NCBI GenBank assembly: GCA_033065855.1
Contig: JAVXUO010002887.1
Span: forward strand, 124,001-188,000
Source: Escallonia rubra
Lineage: Eukaryota; Streptophyta; Magnoliopsida; Escalloniales; Escalloniaceae
Reading direction: 5' to 3'
Length of the DNA: 64,000 nucleotides
Shown here: positions 37,501-49,205 of the stretch, piece after piece
How positions within the stretch are numbered: the stretch's first letter is position 1
Layout of the letters: each line of letters starts with the position of its first letter
Translations under genes and position numbers: made by a program
The notes under the pieces: generated by a model
Database searches by the model: none
What the model was told of the DNA's origin: nothing
What the model saw: only the letters and a program-made list of their open reading frames with translations

Positions 37501-37624
37501 AAAACAATTAGGCTAGTTTATCGCCACGCAAAAAAATTACGCTTGTGAGCTACTTAAAAGCAGACCCACGTGAAAAATACACTGAAAATATATTACGCTG
37601 AAAGTAAAACGACGAGCTCACCAT
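34597..37624 (-). CDS. Short beta'-COP-like WD40 protein (318 aa), 10 exons
   Basis: Minus-strand exons in order: 37622-37624 (ATG only), 37306-37326, 37148-37209, 37007-37061, 36625-36661, 36189-36514, 35961-36092, 35723-35871, 34966-35034, 34597-34699. They join in one open frame of 319 codons. The protein matches the N-terminal beta-propeller of coatomer beta' (COPB2): [16 protein letters not shown], then [23 protein letters not shown], then [15 protein letters not shown], about six and a half WD repeats. Full-length beta' is about 900 aa with a second propeller and an alpha-solenoid that binds alpha-COP. Here the frame stops soon after the GCDEGTIM motif, in a divergent tail. Intron 3 uses a GC donor (GCAAGT). 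All other introns are GT-AG. It could bind dilysine cargo tails but not build the coat cage. It may be a truncated duplicate that is functional, or a recently dead gene. The 3-nt and 21-nt first exons are the least certain. Confidence 0.75.
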
Positions 37625-39900
37625 TTTTAATGCAGAAAGTATGGCACGAAATTTGCAGATTTGTTGCTGAGATGATGGGATCTGTGCTTTTGATTGGTAG
37701 CACTGAGGGTGTCCATATTTATAGATTTGAAGAGGTGCTTGGTCTCTAAGGAAGTATCACTGGGCGTCAAATTTGACTAAACTATTTTTCTCCCTTCGTT
37801 GGACATTTCTTTCTATAGTTGTCATACAAGGCTCTTCAAGCCGTTGATTACCAAATGTTCTAGAACTGGTGGCCGAGATCAACCCTGTCTAAGAAGCATC
37901 CAACGCGTGACAGAGAAGAACGTGTGGAAGAAATTTTGGCACCTGTCACATAAAGCGACAACAATTGCCATAATTAGTGACGTTTTCAGAGTCACTTGTC
38001 GCAAAAAGTGCTACTGATTTTAGGTACTAAATATTCTTTTAGCAATCATTGGTATTGCTTAATAAAATTTGTGCTCTCGTAACTGCTACCAATAAGTTGC
38101 CGTAATGTTATGAATTTCTATTTGGTAGACGAGTTCGCGTTCCGGTAGATTAAACATTTGTCTCATTTTTTCAGAGTAGTCAAGATTAGAGGATTTGCTG
38201 CGAATTTTTGTTTTATTATTATGATCCTAATTTTAAGTGACTTAAGCAGGATTCTTAGCAAAACCCAAAACTAAGTTAATAGCAAAATAACCCCTCAACC
38301 ATCAACTAATGCCATAGTCTAACTCCTACGTCTTTATTTTCTTATCACACTTATATCTCAAACTATTACGGTCATAAATGATGAGGATCATCTGCTATAC
38401 AACATCTCCATTCTAACAACTTTAGTGATAAAATATTCTCACTAAAAATATATTGTCGCTGTTGTTAAAATTTATACTCGCTAATTTTTTGTTACTAAAA
38501 CGGATTTAGTGACACTTTTCTATTACATCAGAAGTGTTGTCTGTATAACAGAGGATCCTAGTCCCACGGTAAAACTCTCTCCTCTCTCCCCCTCTCTTAA
38601 TTGTTGCCTTTGGTATGGAAAACTTTGAAATTTGCAACTTCTAACAACTATTTTTTTTCTGTGGAAATAACTTTTAACAAATATGAATGCACGTAACACA
38701 GTAGTACAAAGTTGTCTTCTTTAGTCTCTAACAGAGGGGTAATATTGAGTCTCATTCGAGATCCATCATAAATCTTTCTAATTCAATAAACTTTTGTCGT
38801 TAACAAGAACATGAGTGGTCTCGCGTAGACATTGGCATGGATACACAACTGCATATAGACTAAGATATTCGATCATCATATTATTATAAGATCGCCAATC
38901 CTTTTGTTTTATTTTTTGCCCACTTAATCGCCAATCTTATAAATTTACGCTAACTACTTCCATACGTCCAAAAGTATTTTTTCAGGATAAATGTGTTATA
39001 ATAGCCACACACAAAAAAAAAAAAAAACCACTTCATCTAACTACCTAGCTCAAATTTGGGCAATGCCCACCGAACAAACTTTGGCAACTATTCTGGTTGT
39101 AGGAATTTTCCTTCAATCCCGTATATATTGACAATTAATAGTTACTAAATATTTCTAGTGATTATTCTATTAACACTTTCAGCGATAATTCATAACAATA
39201 TCTTTTTAGCGTCACTAATTAAAAGCCACTATAAATAAATATATAACGGCAATTAATTGTCGCTATATGAGGGATAAGAGGAAGATTCCTTCGACCAGGG
39301 TAACAACAAAATTTTTTCCATGCCCACCCACATGAGAGTTATGAGTAACATTTTGAGAATTCATAGTAGGTGTGTAAATAGTCATTGGTGTGGTTTGATT
39401 GGAGATGAGGGCAGTCAACGCTAAAGGTCAACCCCAGGGATTTATTGATGAAAAACTAAACATGCAGAAATTCAAAAGCTGTTCTGAAGAAATTAGAGGG
39501 CTCATCATAGCAGTAATGTTAGCTTTAAACTAGCTAGAGCATTAACCACTAACAATATAACTTCAAGGGCTATAATTCTCCCCATTTACTCCCCCCTTCA
39601 CCTAATTACCACATGCAATTGCTAAATTTCCTATTTCACCTTCCCTAAACACAGCTTTGTTTTCTCCTGCATATGGGTAATATTGTAGAGTTAATCCGTA
39701 GTGGTGGCCAATTTTTTTTTTTTGTGCTTAATTCAGCAAAAAATGGTTAATTATGAGAATTTAATAGCAATTATTAACCCACTAATCTCTCCACCTCTCT
39801 CTTTCTGCTTTTGTCTGAGAGAGGAAGCTGAGGAGTTACAGCCATTTACGAATCTCAGCCCTTGGATGAACCACTAGATCAACAGCTCTCAGCCCACGTA
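37625..39900. other. Intergenic DNA between divergent genes, with dispersed repeats
   Basis: 37.63-37.75 kb is the probable promoter and leader of the beta'-COP-like gene. 38.28-38.55 and 39.1-39.3 kb hold copies of an AT-rich repeat with TAGTGA(C/T), GTCGCT and TAGCG(T/A) motifs on both strands, also seen near 5.6 and 28.8 kb. These look like subterminal arrays of a DNA transposon whose ends I could not fix. 39.55-40.08 kb is the probable MYB promoter and leader. Confidence 0.4.
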
Positions 39901-40082
39901 GCTCTTAACAAGGCTTGGTATAATCTCTCTTTGCCTATCTATGTATGGGGAGAGAGGAAAAGAAGAAGAAGAAGAAGAAGAAATCGAAATGCACTTCCCT
40001 GTTTTTCCTGAAAAGAAAGCACTTTTGTTTGCTTAAAAAGGAGTCCTTTTTCTCTTGCATTATTTTCCAATCCTCTTCTTTC

Positions 40083-42184
40083 ATGGAAGGAGGAGGAGGT
40101 GGTGGTTTCAGGTATGGGAACTTACAGAACAACCCTCCTTATTCACATAGGCCTAGTCCTCCATTAACAGCCATAGACAGGTTCTTATGGGGCCAGGAGA
40201 ATGTGAAGAACAAAGGAACACTGGTTTCTTCCAATAGGGTTTTGGACTTTCCTTCTTGTGGTGGTGCCCGAGCAATTGGTGGCTATGAGGGTGGCAGCTG
40301 CGTTTCTTGGCCGATGGATTCGAGCCTTGTTCATGGTGAAAAATATACTTCCATTGTGGCTTTTAATGAAGAGGCAAAACCATCAACACAAATTTCAAGA
40401 GGCACAACAAAGAGAGTTAAAAGTGGTGGCTCTTCCACAGCTCTGATCAAGGGCCAATGGACAGATGAAGAAGACAGGTTCTAACATTATAAAAATAAGC
40501 GTACACACATTTTTATTGTCACATGCTAACTGTTCAATCTTTTATTTCTTCTGGGTTCTTTGGGTTGTGGCATGAAGGAAATTGATAAGGCTGGTGAAGA
40601 AACATGGAGTGAGGAAGTGGGCACAGATAGCAGAGAAGGTGATCGGTAGAGCAGGAAAGCAGTGTCGCGAGAGATGGCAGAATCATTTGCGCCCTGATAT
40701 TAAGGTTTCATTCTTCCCACAAAAGTCAATCTTACTTTCTGCTGTGATTTTTCTTAACTGCACAAACTGCACCACTTATAATCAATAATCTAGGGTTCTC
40801 TATCTTTAAGTTTCGAATTTTTCAGGACTTCCTAATAAGGATTGTTCTCTGGTAGATTTCAGTGATGATGTTATCAACTGACAGAGATTTGCTTTAGATT
40901 TTGTGTAGATATATCTTCAACTAAGAGAAACCCTAGCAGAAATCCTTTGTGTACCGTAATCTTCCTACAGTTTAACGGGATCTCTTTGTTTTTCAAAACG
41001 GTACTCTCACATGAAACTTGAAGTTGAAGGTGAGGTATAGTAGAGAAACATGTTTTCTCTAGGTTCTATGTATATCGTGGTTATGATCATTACTTTTGTT
41101 CTTACTCATTTCCTTTGATAAAGGTGTCTATCTAGGGTTTTGGCAACCTTATGATCCTCACCAGACATGCATTACTTAGGGTAGGAATTAGGATCATTGT
41201 CTGTTTCATACCCTCACAATATTCCTTCTCCATTTCTTGTTCAGTGTTCATTTCGTGTGATTTTGGAAACTTTCTTCCCAAAAACCGTCACAATTTGTTA
41301 GCAAAAGGTTCTTTACCAGGAAAAAAGCTTAACATGTGTATATTGGGCTTCGTTACACTATTATCTTTTTCCTTAGAATGTTGCTATGAATCTCTTCACA
41401 TTGTCCTACTTGTTGTTTTTGGCCGAGTTTGTTTCAGAAAGAGACATGGAGTGAAGAAGAAGAGAGGATGCTAATTGAGGCTCATCAAAAAGTTGGGAAC
41501 AGATGGGCAGAAATCGCTAAGCGAATTCCCGGAAGGACTGAAAATTCGATAAAGAACCATTGGAATGCCACAAAAAGAAGGCAAAATTCGAGACGAAAGA
41601 GTAAGAAAAGCAATCGAGGAAGGTCGTCGCAATCGTCTCTATTACAAGATTATATTCGAAGCAAGACACTAACAGATGATCATACTTCAATCACCACCAC
41701 CATCACTCCAACCAACAGTACCACCACCAACAATACAACCCCTGAAAACTCCTCAATCCCAGATGACCCGTCTATCAAATTCAGCACACATGATGATTGG
41801 CCTTCCTTGACCCCCCATACCGATGATGATGAGCTCAACTTCATGATAAACTTCTTTGGATCAAGCAATCCCAATGAGTCATTGGTTTATGACACTAGGG
41901 TACCTACAGTGGAGGCAGAAACATCTAAAAATGATATCTGGAACCCTTCCCCTCATGAGCCAAACGTGTATGACCTTAGTAACTTCGCCAAGGAAGAAAC
42001 ACCTCAAACTCATCTTTATTCGGATCTGTACCTTTCTTACTTATTGGATGGAGCTACCTCTTTAGCTTCCAACGACTGCGGCGACACCAGAATGAGCTAT
42101 CAGGGTACTTCTTCAAGTGGCAAGAAAGAGATGGATTTGATTGAGATGGTCTCATCTTCTCAGTTCTCCCAAGGCAGCTACTAG
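40083..42184 (+). CDS. R2R3-MYB transcription factor, MYB98/64/119/115/118 clade
   Basis: Exons 40083-40477, 40578-40704 and 41438-42184 give 422 aa. The frame is open upstream to an ATG at 39945, but that extension is a poly-Lys run from a GAA/AGA repeat typical of a leader, so I start at 40083 (Met-Glu-Gly6). Residues 1-122 are a Gly/Ser-rich N-terminal region. R2 is about 123-174 ([12 protein letters not shown], then [14 protein letters not shown]) and R3 about 175-223 ([12 protein letters not shown], then [17 protein letters not shown]). A basic stretch and SLLQDYI (about 241-247) follow, then a Thr/Asn-rich and acidic C-terminal region. [14 protein letters not shown], the long N-terminal region before R2 and LQDYI mark the clade of Arabidopsis MYB98, MYB64, MYB119, MYB115 and MYB118, factors active in synergids, the female gametophyte and endosperm. 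I cannot say which member is the orthologue. It is a nuclear DNA-binding activator by family. Confidence 0.9.
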
Positions 42185-44910
42185 CTAGGTGCTACTTTAG
42201 TTTTTCTCCAAAGGTTGTTCACGTCCTCAATTATTCTATGCTTTGTTTACAAAAATGTGTTTAATCAAAAAAAGTTTACAAAAATGTGAGCAGAATGGTG
42301 TCCCAACGTACTCCCAAAGAACTATTCAAGCTTTACACGCATGTTTTCCTCTCTATGCCCAAACATGAATTCTACTTCAGTTTGAGGAAGATGTTTGATT
42401 TGGAGTGACAGATTCTCAAAGTCTGCTAAAGACTCACTAATCACGTGATTAATTATGTGTTCTAAATGTGAAGCCATCTTGTTTTCTTCTTCAATTACCA
42501 ACACCAAAATTAACTTTACAGGAAAAAGGGTGCATGCCATGACCAACTTTTTGAGTAAGTTTCCTTGGCCTTGGCGTCTTTGGGAGAAGCTGGAAACTGA
42601 GGCAAAGTGAAAGCTTCCCAGCTTGCCAACTCTCCCCTAATTGTTTTTGTTTGGATGGGGCGGTTCTCCATGCAGTACGTAACGTTCGTATTTGCCATAA
42701 ACAATGTTTTTGAGTATACAAAAGTACCAACATTTATGAATTTTTAATATCTGAAAATTGACAGTATATAGTTAATTTTCAATAATTAAAAAGAATATGG
42801 TCCGTCTTAACTCACAATCTAATGAGACTAGCAAGTTAATGAGGCTATATATTTACAACGGATTTATCAACACATAATAATAATAAATTAAAAATAAATC
42901 AAAGACAGATGCCGTCTTCTGATGGCTCTCAAAACTGATTCTTGCCTTTTTCGCTTGCTAGCTTGCTTCGTCCATTTTTTCCTTGATCGAGCCGTGGATG
43001 AAATTAAATGACATTTCTTCGACTTACTATATATATGTCACCTTTCGTTTACATGTATATTTTGCGGCGAGTAAGTGAGTTATAAAGGCATTTGTATGTT
43101 ACCACAACTTATCTTCTTTTCTCTTTTATTCTGGCAGACAAACTACCAGAGTCTAATCTTGAGGTTCGAACATCTCTTCATCTATATTGATGTTCTGAAT
43201 ACATCATTTTTTTTTAAAGTTTCAATAAACACATCAACTTATTGAGACAATTACTTAGCTGAGTTGTGATATTCTCAACATCTAATGCCCATTTTTTCTA
43301 GTTTTTATCTCATGTTTTTTAACATACAAGGAAGATTCAAAATGTAACTAAAGATGGAAGCATACACTAACTTGTGTAATTATCATTTTTAAAATCACAA
43401 GAACAATGACATTATTGGCAACTTGATGTGACAAAAGAAACAAGCATGATAAAGAGTGAGATAAATTGTTGGTAAATATTGGCATTAGCAATTTGCATTT
43501 AAAAGTAAGGCCATGTTTTTTCCAATAAACTTTCTATGCTTATTGATTTTATTAGCAATTCACAATCGAGTTATATATTATAATTTATTTAAAATAATCG
43601 TATTACTTGAATTTAATAGTGTTTTCCACCAAGATTAATAATACTTTCATTTCGAATCAGTGTTTAACGTACAAACACGTCGTACTAGTAATGTTTAAAA
43701 CTAATATGACTATTATATATAACATCTTGTTACCCAAGATTCACATACATTTTAATCAGTTTCAAACATCTTTCACAAATATTTGATTCTCATCAAACAC
43801 TACCATTTTGGCGTTTCAGTAATAAAGGTAAAGAAAATGTTCCACAGACAATTTGGCACACATGAAATGTATGTGAAGTGTATATATTGGAGTTGTTCAA
43901 TCTCTTGTAGTATATTTTATAGCATGTATATAAGTCTAGTAAGTGTAAGATATAAGTTAAGAATTGAGAAAAAGTTTGAATCATAATTAAGTGATATTAA
44001 CATCAGTTCCAAATTTGTACTAAAAAAAGGATCGTAAAAGGTGAAGCATCTGATTTGGAAGGAGTTAAGATTAACAAATGTCTAATTAACAAAGTTGGCA
44101 TAACAAAAGGACTTAGGGGCTTAATGTTGTATTTTTAAAACTAATAATCAAATGAACCCAAGAGACCTAGTAGAGCACATATAAAAATTAATTTCTTAAG
44201 CAACAAATATACTAGTTGTAAGTTTCAAGGATCTTCCTAAATTTTATATCGTTCTCTTTTAATGTTTTGGCCTTTTTCTAGTAAGTATATATGTTGATGT
44301 TCAAAATATCATAATTTTATACTATGCTATTAATTTTGTTGTGCAAGTAATTTAGCATACATTTACCACAAAAATTTTATTTTTAGCACATATATCATTT
44401 ATGTGCTAATACTACACCTATCATCTAAAAAGCCACTATGGTCTTATGCCAATAAATTTAAGCATGCAGCCATATACAAAAAACTTAGTACATGCAAGAG
44501 ACGGTCCACCTTAAAGAAAAGATAAAAAAAGAACATGATAGTACCTTGACTGAGGAACAATTTTATAAGGAGTAGCAGAAATTAGGGTAGTCTTTTTAAC
44601 GATTTTGATGTAGGCAAATTTTAAAGTTAAGTTTTGACATGATTTTTTTTCAAGGTGAACAGAGACTTACGCGGTGGGGCTTAATCCTCACCCATTTTGG
44701 TTAAATTTATATTTTTTTGTCACCAAAAAATCTATTAGAGAACTTTTAAACTCCGATTAGTCGGTAAAATATATTATTCTTAAATTTTTTCGTTGGGTTC
44801 AACAAGCAATCAATATTTCACTATCACGAGTGAGCTATTTCTTTCTTTGCAAAATTCTTTAGTGATACAACATTTAAATTTAGCCAAAAACGTTGTAATT
44901 GATTACCAAA
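42185..44910. other. AT-rich intergenic DNA downstream of the MYB gene
   Basis: The first few hundred bases are probable 3' UTR. No exon seen. A segment at about 44640-44770 (ggtggggcttaatcctcacccattttggttaaa) belongs to the same family as the tandem array at 47824-48500. Confidence 0.45.
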
Positions 44911-44915
44911 TTAGT

Positions 44916-47119
44916 TGATGCCAAGAAAAGTGGGTTCGTACCTACGTGGAGGTGTCACAAATGTTGCAGTTCGAGTCAGCTTCCAGATGTACAAAGTGAG
45001 AGATAGTGAGGGAGGAGTAAGGGCAGAGAGCAAGACTTTCCAGACATGCCGTGAGAGATGGCAGTACTGTGGAGACAAGGCTGAGACGAACAGGACTGGC
45101 AGTCGACAGTCCAAGTCAGGGTCCAATGTTACAGTTCAAAGTTACGGTCCAAAGTTATGTCGAATTTATGTTTCTCTCTCTAGAATCCAAGAGCTCTCAA
45201 ATTCTAGAGTGAGAAAGTGATTTTGTAAGGATGAGCCAAAGGTCCTTGAATAAGTCATAAAGTCCACTATTTATAGGAAACATTGTGCTTATGTCATAAA
45301 ATGCCACATGTCGTCCCCTGAGAGTGACACATCACCAGGAGGTCCGAAAATACCGGTTCTCCGTTAGACTGCCGGTTCCCAAATTCGTGCTATCTGCCCC
45401 ACACAGCGTCGCTCTACCTGTCTGAGAAGACTGACCACACCGGGGCAGCATGATCAGAGTAAGCACGTTGCCCTAACCACAGGTCCAAGCCATTACTAAA
45501 TCCCACAAGGTGTGTTAAGAGACGCGTAGAGAATCTGACAGCGGTGAGGGTTGCCCCTATAGGCAACTGTTAGGCGGACTAGGCGCGATGCCCTCCACAG
45601 ACCTGCTCTCGTCCCGGAGTGACCCTTGGGTCATCGTCCTCGGGGCGTTGATGATCACCGGTAACGTGAGTGGACATGGGCGCTGATGATCACCGGTAAC
45701 GAGCCTATCCTGCTGTGAAGGGTCCTCGTGTCGGAGCACTACGAGCGGAGCCCCCCGGAATGAAGACGACGATAGCTTTGTGGTAACATGCCTATCTCGC
45801 TACGAAGGGTCTTCGTACCGGAACACTACGAGCGGAGCCTCTCGGAATGCTGCACACTTCGAAGAGTCGGTCGAAGCATGTTCCACGTCCATGGCGTGGG
45901 GCACATGGTGTGGTGAATGAGTGTAATGACGGAGGCCTGTAACATGATTGTGGCGCATGGGCGTGGTGCCTACAGCACGATACATTGATTGTGGCGCATG
46001 GGCGCGGTGCCTACAGCACAAGACATTGATTGTGGTGCACGTGCGCGTCGACGACCGTCGCGAGGCAATACCTGGTGCGGGCCCACATATCATGAAAGTG
46101 GCGCACGGGCGCGGCGAAAACCGTCGCGGGACAATACCTGGTGCCATGGGCACATATCATGGAAGTGGCACATGGGCGCGCGTCGGGTGTCCCGGAGACG
46201 GGGCGTGAGTCGAGTGTGTATGTTATGACAAAATAATAAATGCGATCTTTAGTAATGACAAAGTCAGGAGTGATGGCACACGGTCGTTGGCGACGGGTCA
46301 TTTGGCGGTAGTGCGCGACTTTGGGCGACGGGCATCGCGAAGGCGGTGCGCGACCGCAGATGACAGACGACGAACGTCGCGAGGTTGGTGTACGAGCATC
46401 GGTAAGCATCGCGAAGGTGCAAAGACCCGTGAAGACAAGTGCGCGTAGGAAGGGAGGCTCAAAGGCCAACATTTGGGGGAAGGCCAAGGCCAACCCCCTT
46501 GGGGAGGCCGAGGCCGACCCTAGGGGGTGGCCAAGGCCAAGGCCAACTCCCACTAAGGGAGGCCAAGGCCACTCCTCCTTTTGGTAAACTTCGGGTGTGT
46601 CGACGATTGGTGTTTTGGTGGACTACGCGGAGTTGGGTAGTCGAGGTATGACGAGCGTGTTGCCGTGAGTCGCACCCACATAACGAACAAGGTGTCAAAG
46701 TCACACACGAAGTGAACAATGCGTGAAAAGGACTTTGCGCGAGAAGTGAGCAACCAGGAGGGAAGGCCAAGGCCGACCCCATAGGCAAGGGGGAGGCCGA
46801 CGCCGACCCCATGGGGTTAGCCAAGGCCTTTGCCCTTTGACCCCGTTCCTCCGTTTGCGCCGTCGACTGATGTTTTTGGTGAAAAGGTGCTCGGGTTGTT
46901 GCGGCGCGACGAACGTGCTACCGTGAGTCACGCTAATGTGAAATAATTGGCGACTAAGTCGCGCGTGAGGCGTGCGAAGTGAAAAATGCACGTGACTTGG
47001 GCGCTCGCACTTTGACCGGTTCCATGCGTTGAAAAATTGGCCGTTGAATGCGTCGACGTGTTCGCGCGAAGTGGGACCCCTAGAGGGCCCTTGGGTCCGA
47101 CCAAGATAAGTTGGGAACA
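44916..47119 (-). mobile_element. Solo LTR, copy 2, inverted, with intact TTAGT duplication
   Basis: On the minus strand this 2204-bp unit begins TGTTCCCAAC (at 47119) and ends TTGGCATCA (at 44916), matching copy 1 at 3313-5371. TTAGT flanks both ends (44911-44915 and 47120-47124). TATAAATAG lies on the minus strand at about 45266-45274, as in copy 1, followed by the same TCTCTAGAATCC/GAGAGAAACAT leader. It is GC-rich with local tandem repeats, for example a 41-bp unit containing GCGCATGGGCG(T/C)GGTGCC at 45950-46030. No gag or pol remains. Two copies of one family both reduced to solo LTRs show active LTR-LTR recombination in this genome. Confidence 0.9.
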
Positions 47120-47124
47120 TTAGT

Positions 47125-47823
47125 TAAACTAATTATCAGACTTTCTGATAGGTTTCAGATATACAGATCACTGAAAAAGAAATCTTAATAACATAGTCTC
47201 GATGATTACACAATTATTGCTCTTATGGGATCTAAACTTGTGAATGACGTGTTTTCGATGTTTGTTTATTGCGAAGGTGGATGCGTGCTAAAGTGTCTTT
47301 AAGTTTATACACTTAAAAAAGTTATTGCACTTACATGTTTTATTTTAATTTGCCAAGTCCAGCTTACTAAGTATTGAATTGTTAAACACAAAATTCTTAG
47401 AGATATTTGTCAATTAGACTAAGATAGAACTCATATACAATCTTAAGGTCAGGGTAACTTGATTAAAAATGCAAGTTGTTTGTTTGTAAAGATTATGTAA
47501 CTCGATTATCTGCAAGTTTTTCTTGTTTGCAAAAAAACATTGTTCAGAAAAAGGTTGAAACCTCTAAATCTGAATATAAATTGAATAACTTTGTATGGAA
47601 AATTTTAATTAAAAGTCAAAAAAGCACCCTCAATTTTAACAAACTCTATAATTCAAAAACAAACCTTTAATTGTATAAAACTCTAAAACTCAAAAGAGAA
47701 TTTTAGAGAAAGAGGCTTAATACAAGCTTAAAGTAAAAAATAGCCATAACTGAAAACACATATCAACCTATAAAAGGGAATGTGAAGGAATAACTTTTAA
47801 AAAAGGCATTTTTAAGGAAAATT
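47125..47823. other. AT-rich intergenic DNA
   Basis: No exon or repeat boundary seen. Confidence 0.35.
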
Positions 47824-48500
47824 ATTTTAGCCATTTAACCCCTGGGCATGATATTTATGTGGTGGGGTAGATCCACGACCGCTTTGATCAAATTCATACT
47901 CTTTTATCACTAAAATATGCATTAAGTACTTTTGACCTTTTTAGTAAAAAAATAATAACTTGTAGCATCAAATGTTATTATTTGGCCTTAGCTTTTCAAA
48001 AGTCAAAAACACCTTTAATTGTTGTAAATCCTTTCAACTTTAAAATGGTCATTTTAAGAAAAAAAAATATTAGTCATTTAACCATGTGGGATCATTTCTT
48101 ATAGTGGAGAGTTAGATCCACACCCATTTTAGTTAAACTCATATTCTTTTGTCACTAAAAAATAGATTAGTGAATTTTTAACCCTTAACTTCTGTAAATC
48201 ATTTAAATTTAAAAAGGTATTTTTAAGGAAAATATATATAGCCATTTAATCCCTTGGGACCATTTTTATGTCGTGGGACTGAAACCCCACCCATTGTTGA
48301 TTAAATTCATCCTCTTTTGTTACTAAAAGATGCTTTCATGAACTTTTGATCTTTTTAACTGCAAAATATTTTAATTTGTAATTTAGCCTCAACCTATTAA
48401 AAGTCACAAGCACCCTTACTTTTTAGAATCCTTTTAAATTTAAAAAGAATATTTTAAAGAAAATGTTTAGCCACATTTTAACCCTTGTATATCACAAGTT
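47824..48500. repeat. Diverged tandem repeats, about four copies
   Basis: Copies begin near 47826, 48068, 48238 and 48467, each with TAG(C/T)CA(T/C)(A)TTTAA-C-C. The first three continue with a GTGG or GTGGGG motif, CCAC(C/G)-CC and AAATTCATACTCTTTTGTCACTAAAA-like phrases. Spacing is uneven (about 170-240 bp). A fifth, isolated copy is at about 44640-44770. Non-coding; the origin is unknown. Confidence 0.7.
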
Positions 48501-48585
48501 GGGAGCAATTGAGTTGGAAAAAAAAATCATTAGTCACTCGAGCTCAAATAAATTAGAACCTTTATCAATTGGGTTTTAGCTCATC

Positions 48586-49197
48586 CAGGGGCGGATCCAA
48601 GAAGTCCAACCAGAGGGGACGAAAATGTTATAAAAAAAATTTAATGGCTAACATAAAAAATTGGCAATCACGATTGATCGAATATGTTAAATACAAAATA
48701 GATTGCTCAATTTGACTAATAATCACATAATTTAACTATTTATAGTGATTTATTTAACTTGTAAAGTTAGTTAACAACAAACTAGAAACTTTACTCTTAT
48801 TGTATATATGTATTATTAGTGCGATATCAATTGTATGATGACAATAGTCACGTATAAGTTAACATATTATAAGAATTTAAATTAAAAAAGAAACTAACCT
48901 TGATATATTAGTGTTTACTTTAAAATTTAGAGATTTAAAGTTTGGAAGAATGAAGATGGACAAAGGAACGAGAAAGATAAAGATTACGACGGCTGGTGGC
49001 ACAAAAAGTAAAAAACATTACAAAATGAATTCTAATACATTGAATAATTAAAATGGTAGCATTTTAATAAATATTGTAAACATAACTACCTATTATTTAA
49101 AACAACTAAAAAAAATCTCAAACTTTAGGGGTGGGGTGGGGTGGGGTTGGGGGGGGGGGGGGTGCCATGGCCCCCCCATGCTTGGGCTCCGCCCCTG
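48586..49197. mobile_element. hAT-type MITE, sister of the one at 1502
   Basis: The ends CAGGGGCGGATCCAAG and CTTGGGCTCCGCCCCTG are inverted repeats. AGCTCATC flanks both sides (48578-48585 and 49198-49205), a perfect 8-bp duplication. It is 612 bp, AT-rich and non-coding, with a G-run and C-run near the right end. Confidence 0.9.
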
Positions 49198-49205
49198 AGC
49201 TCATC

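Noticed and set aside
39945-40082. Upstream ATG extending the MYB protein by 46 residues
   Set aside because: The extension is poly-Lys from a GAA/AGA repeat followed by Phe-rich low-complexity residues, typical of a leader; the ATG at 40083 gives a more usual N terminus.
45800-47120. Overlapping frames up to 180 codons
   Set aside because: Inside solo LTR copy 2; Pro/Ala/Gly/Arg-rich artefacts of GC-rich repeats.
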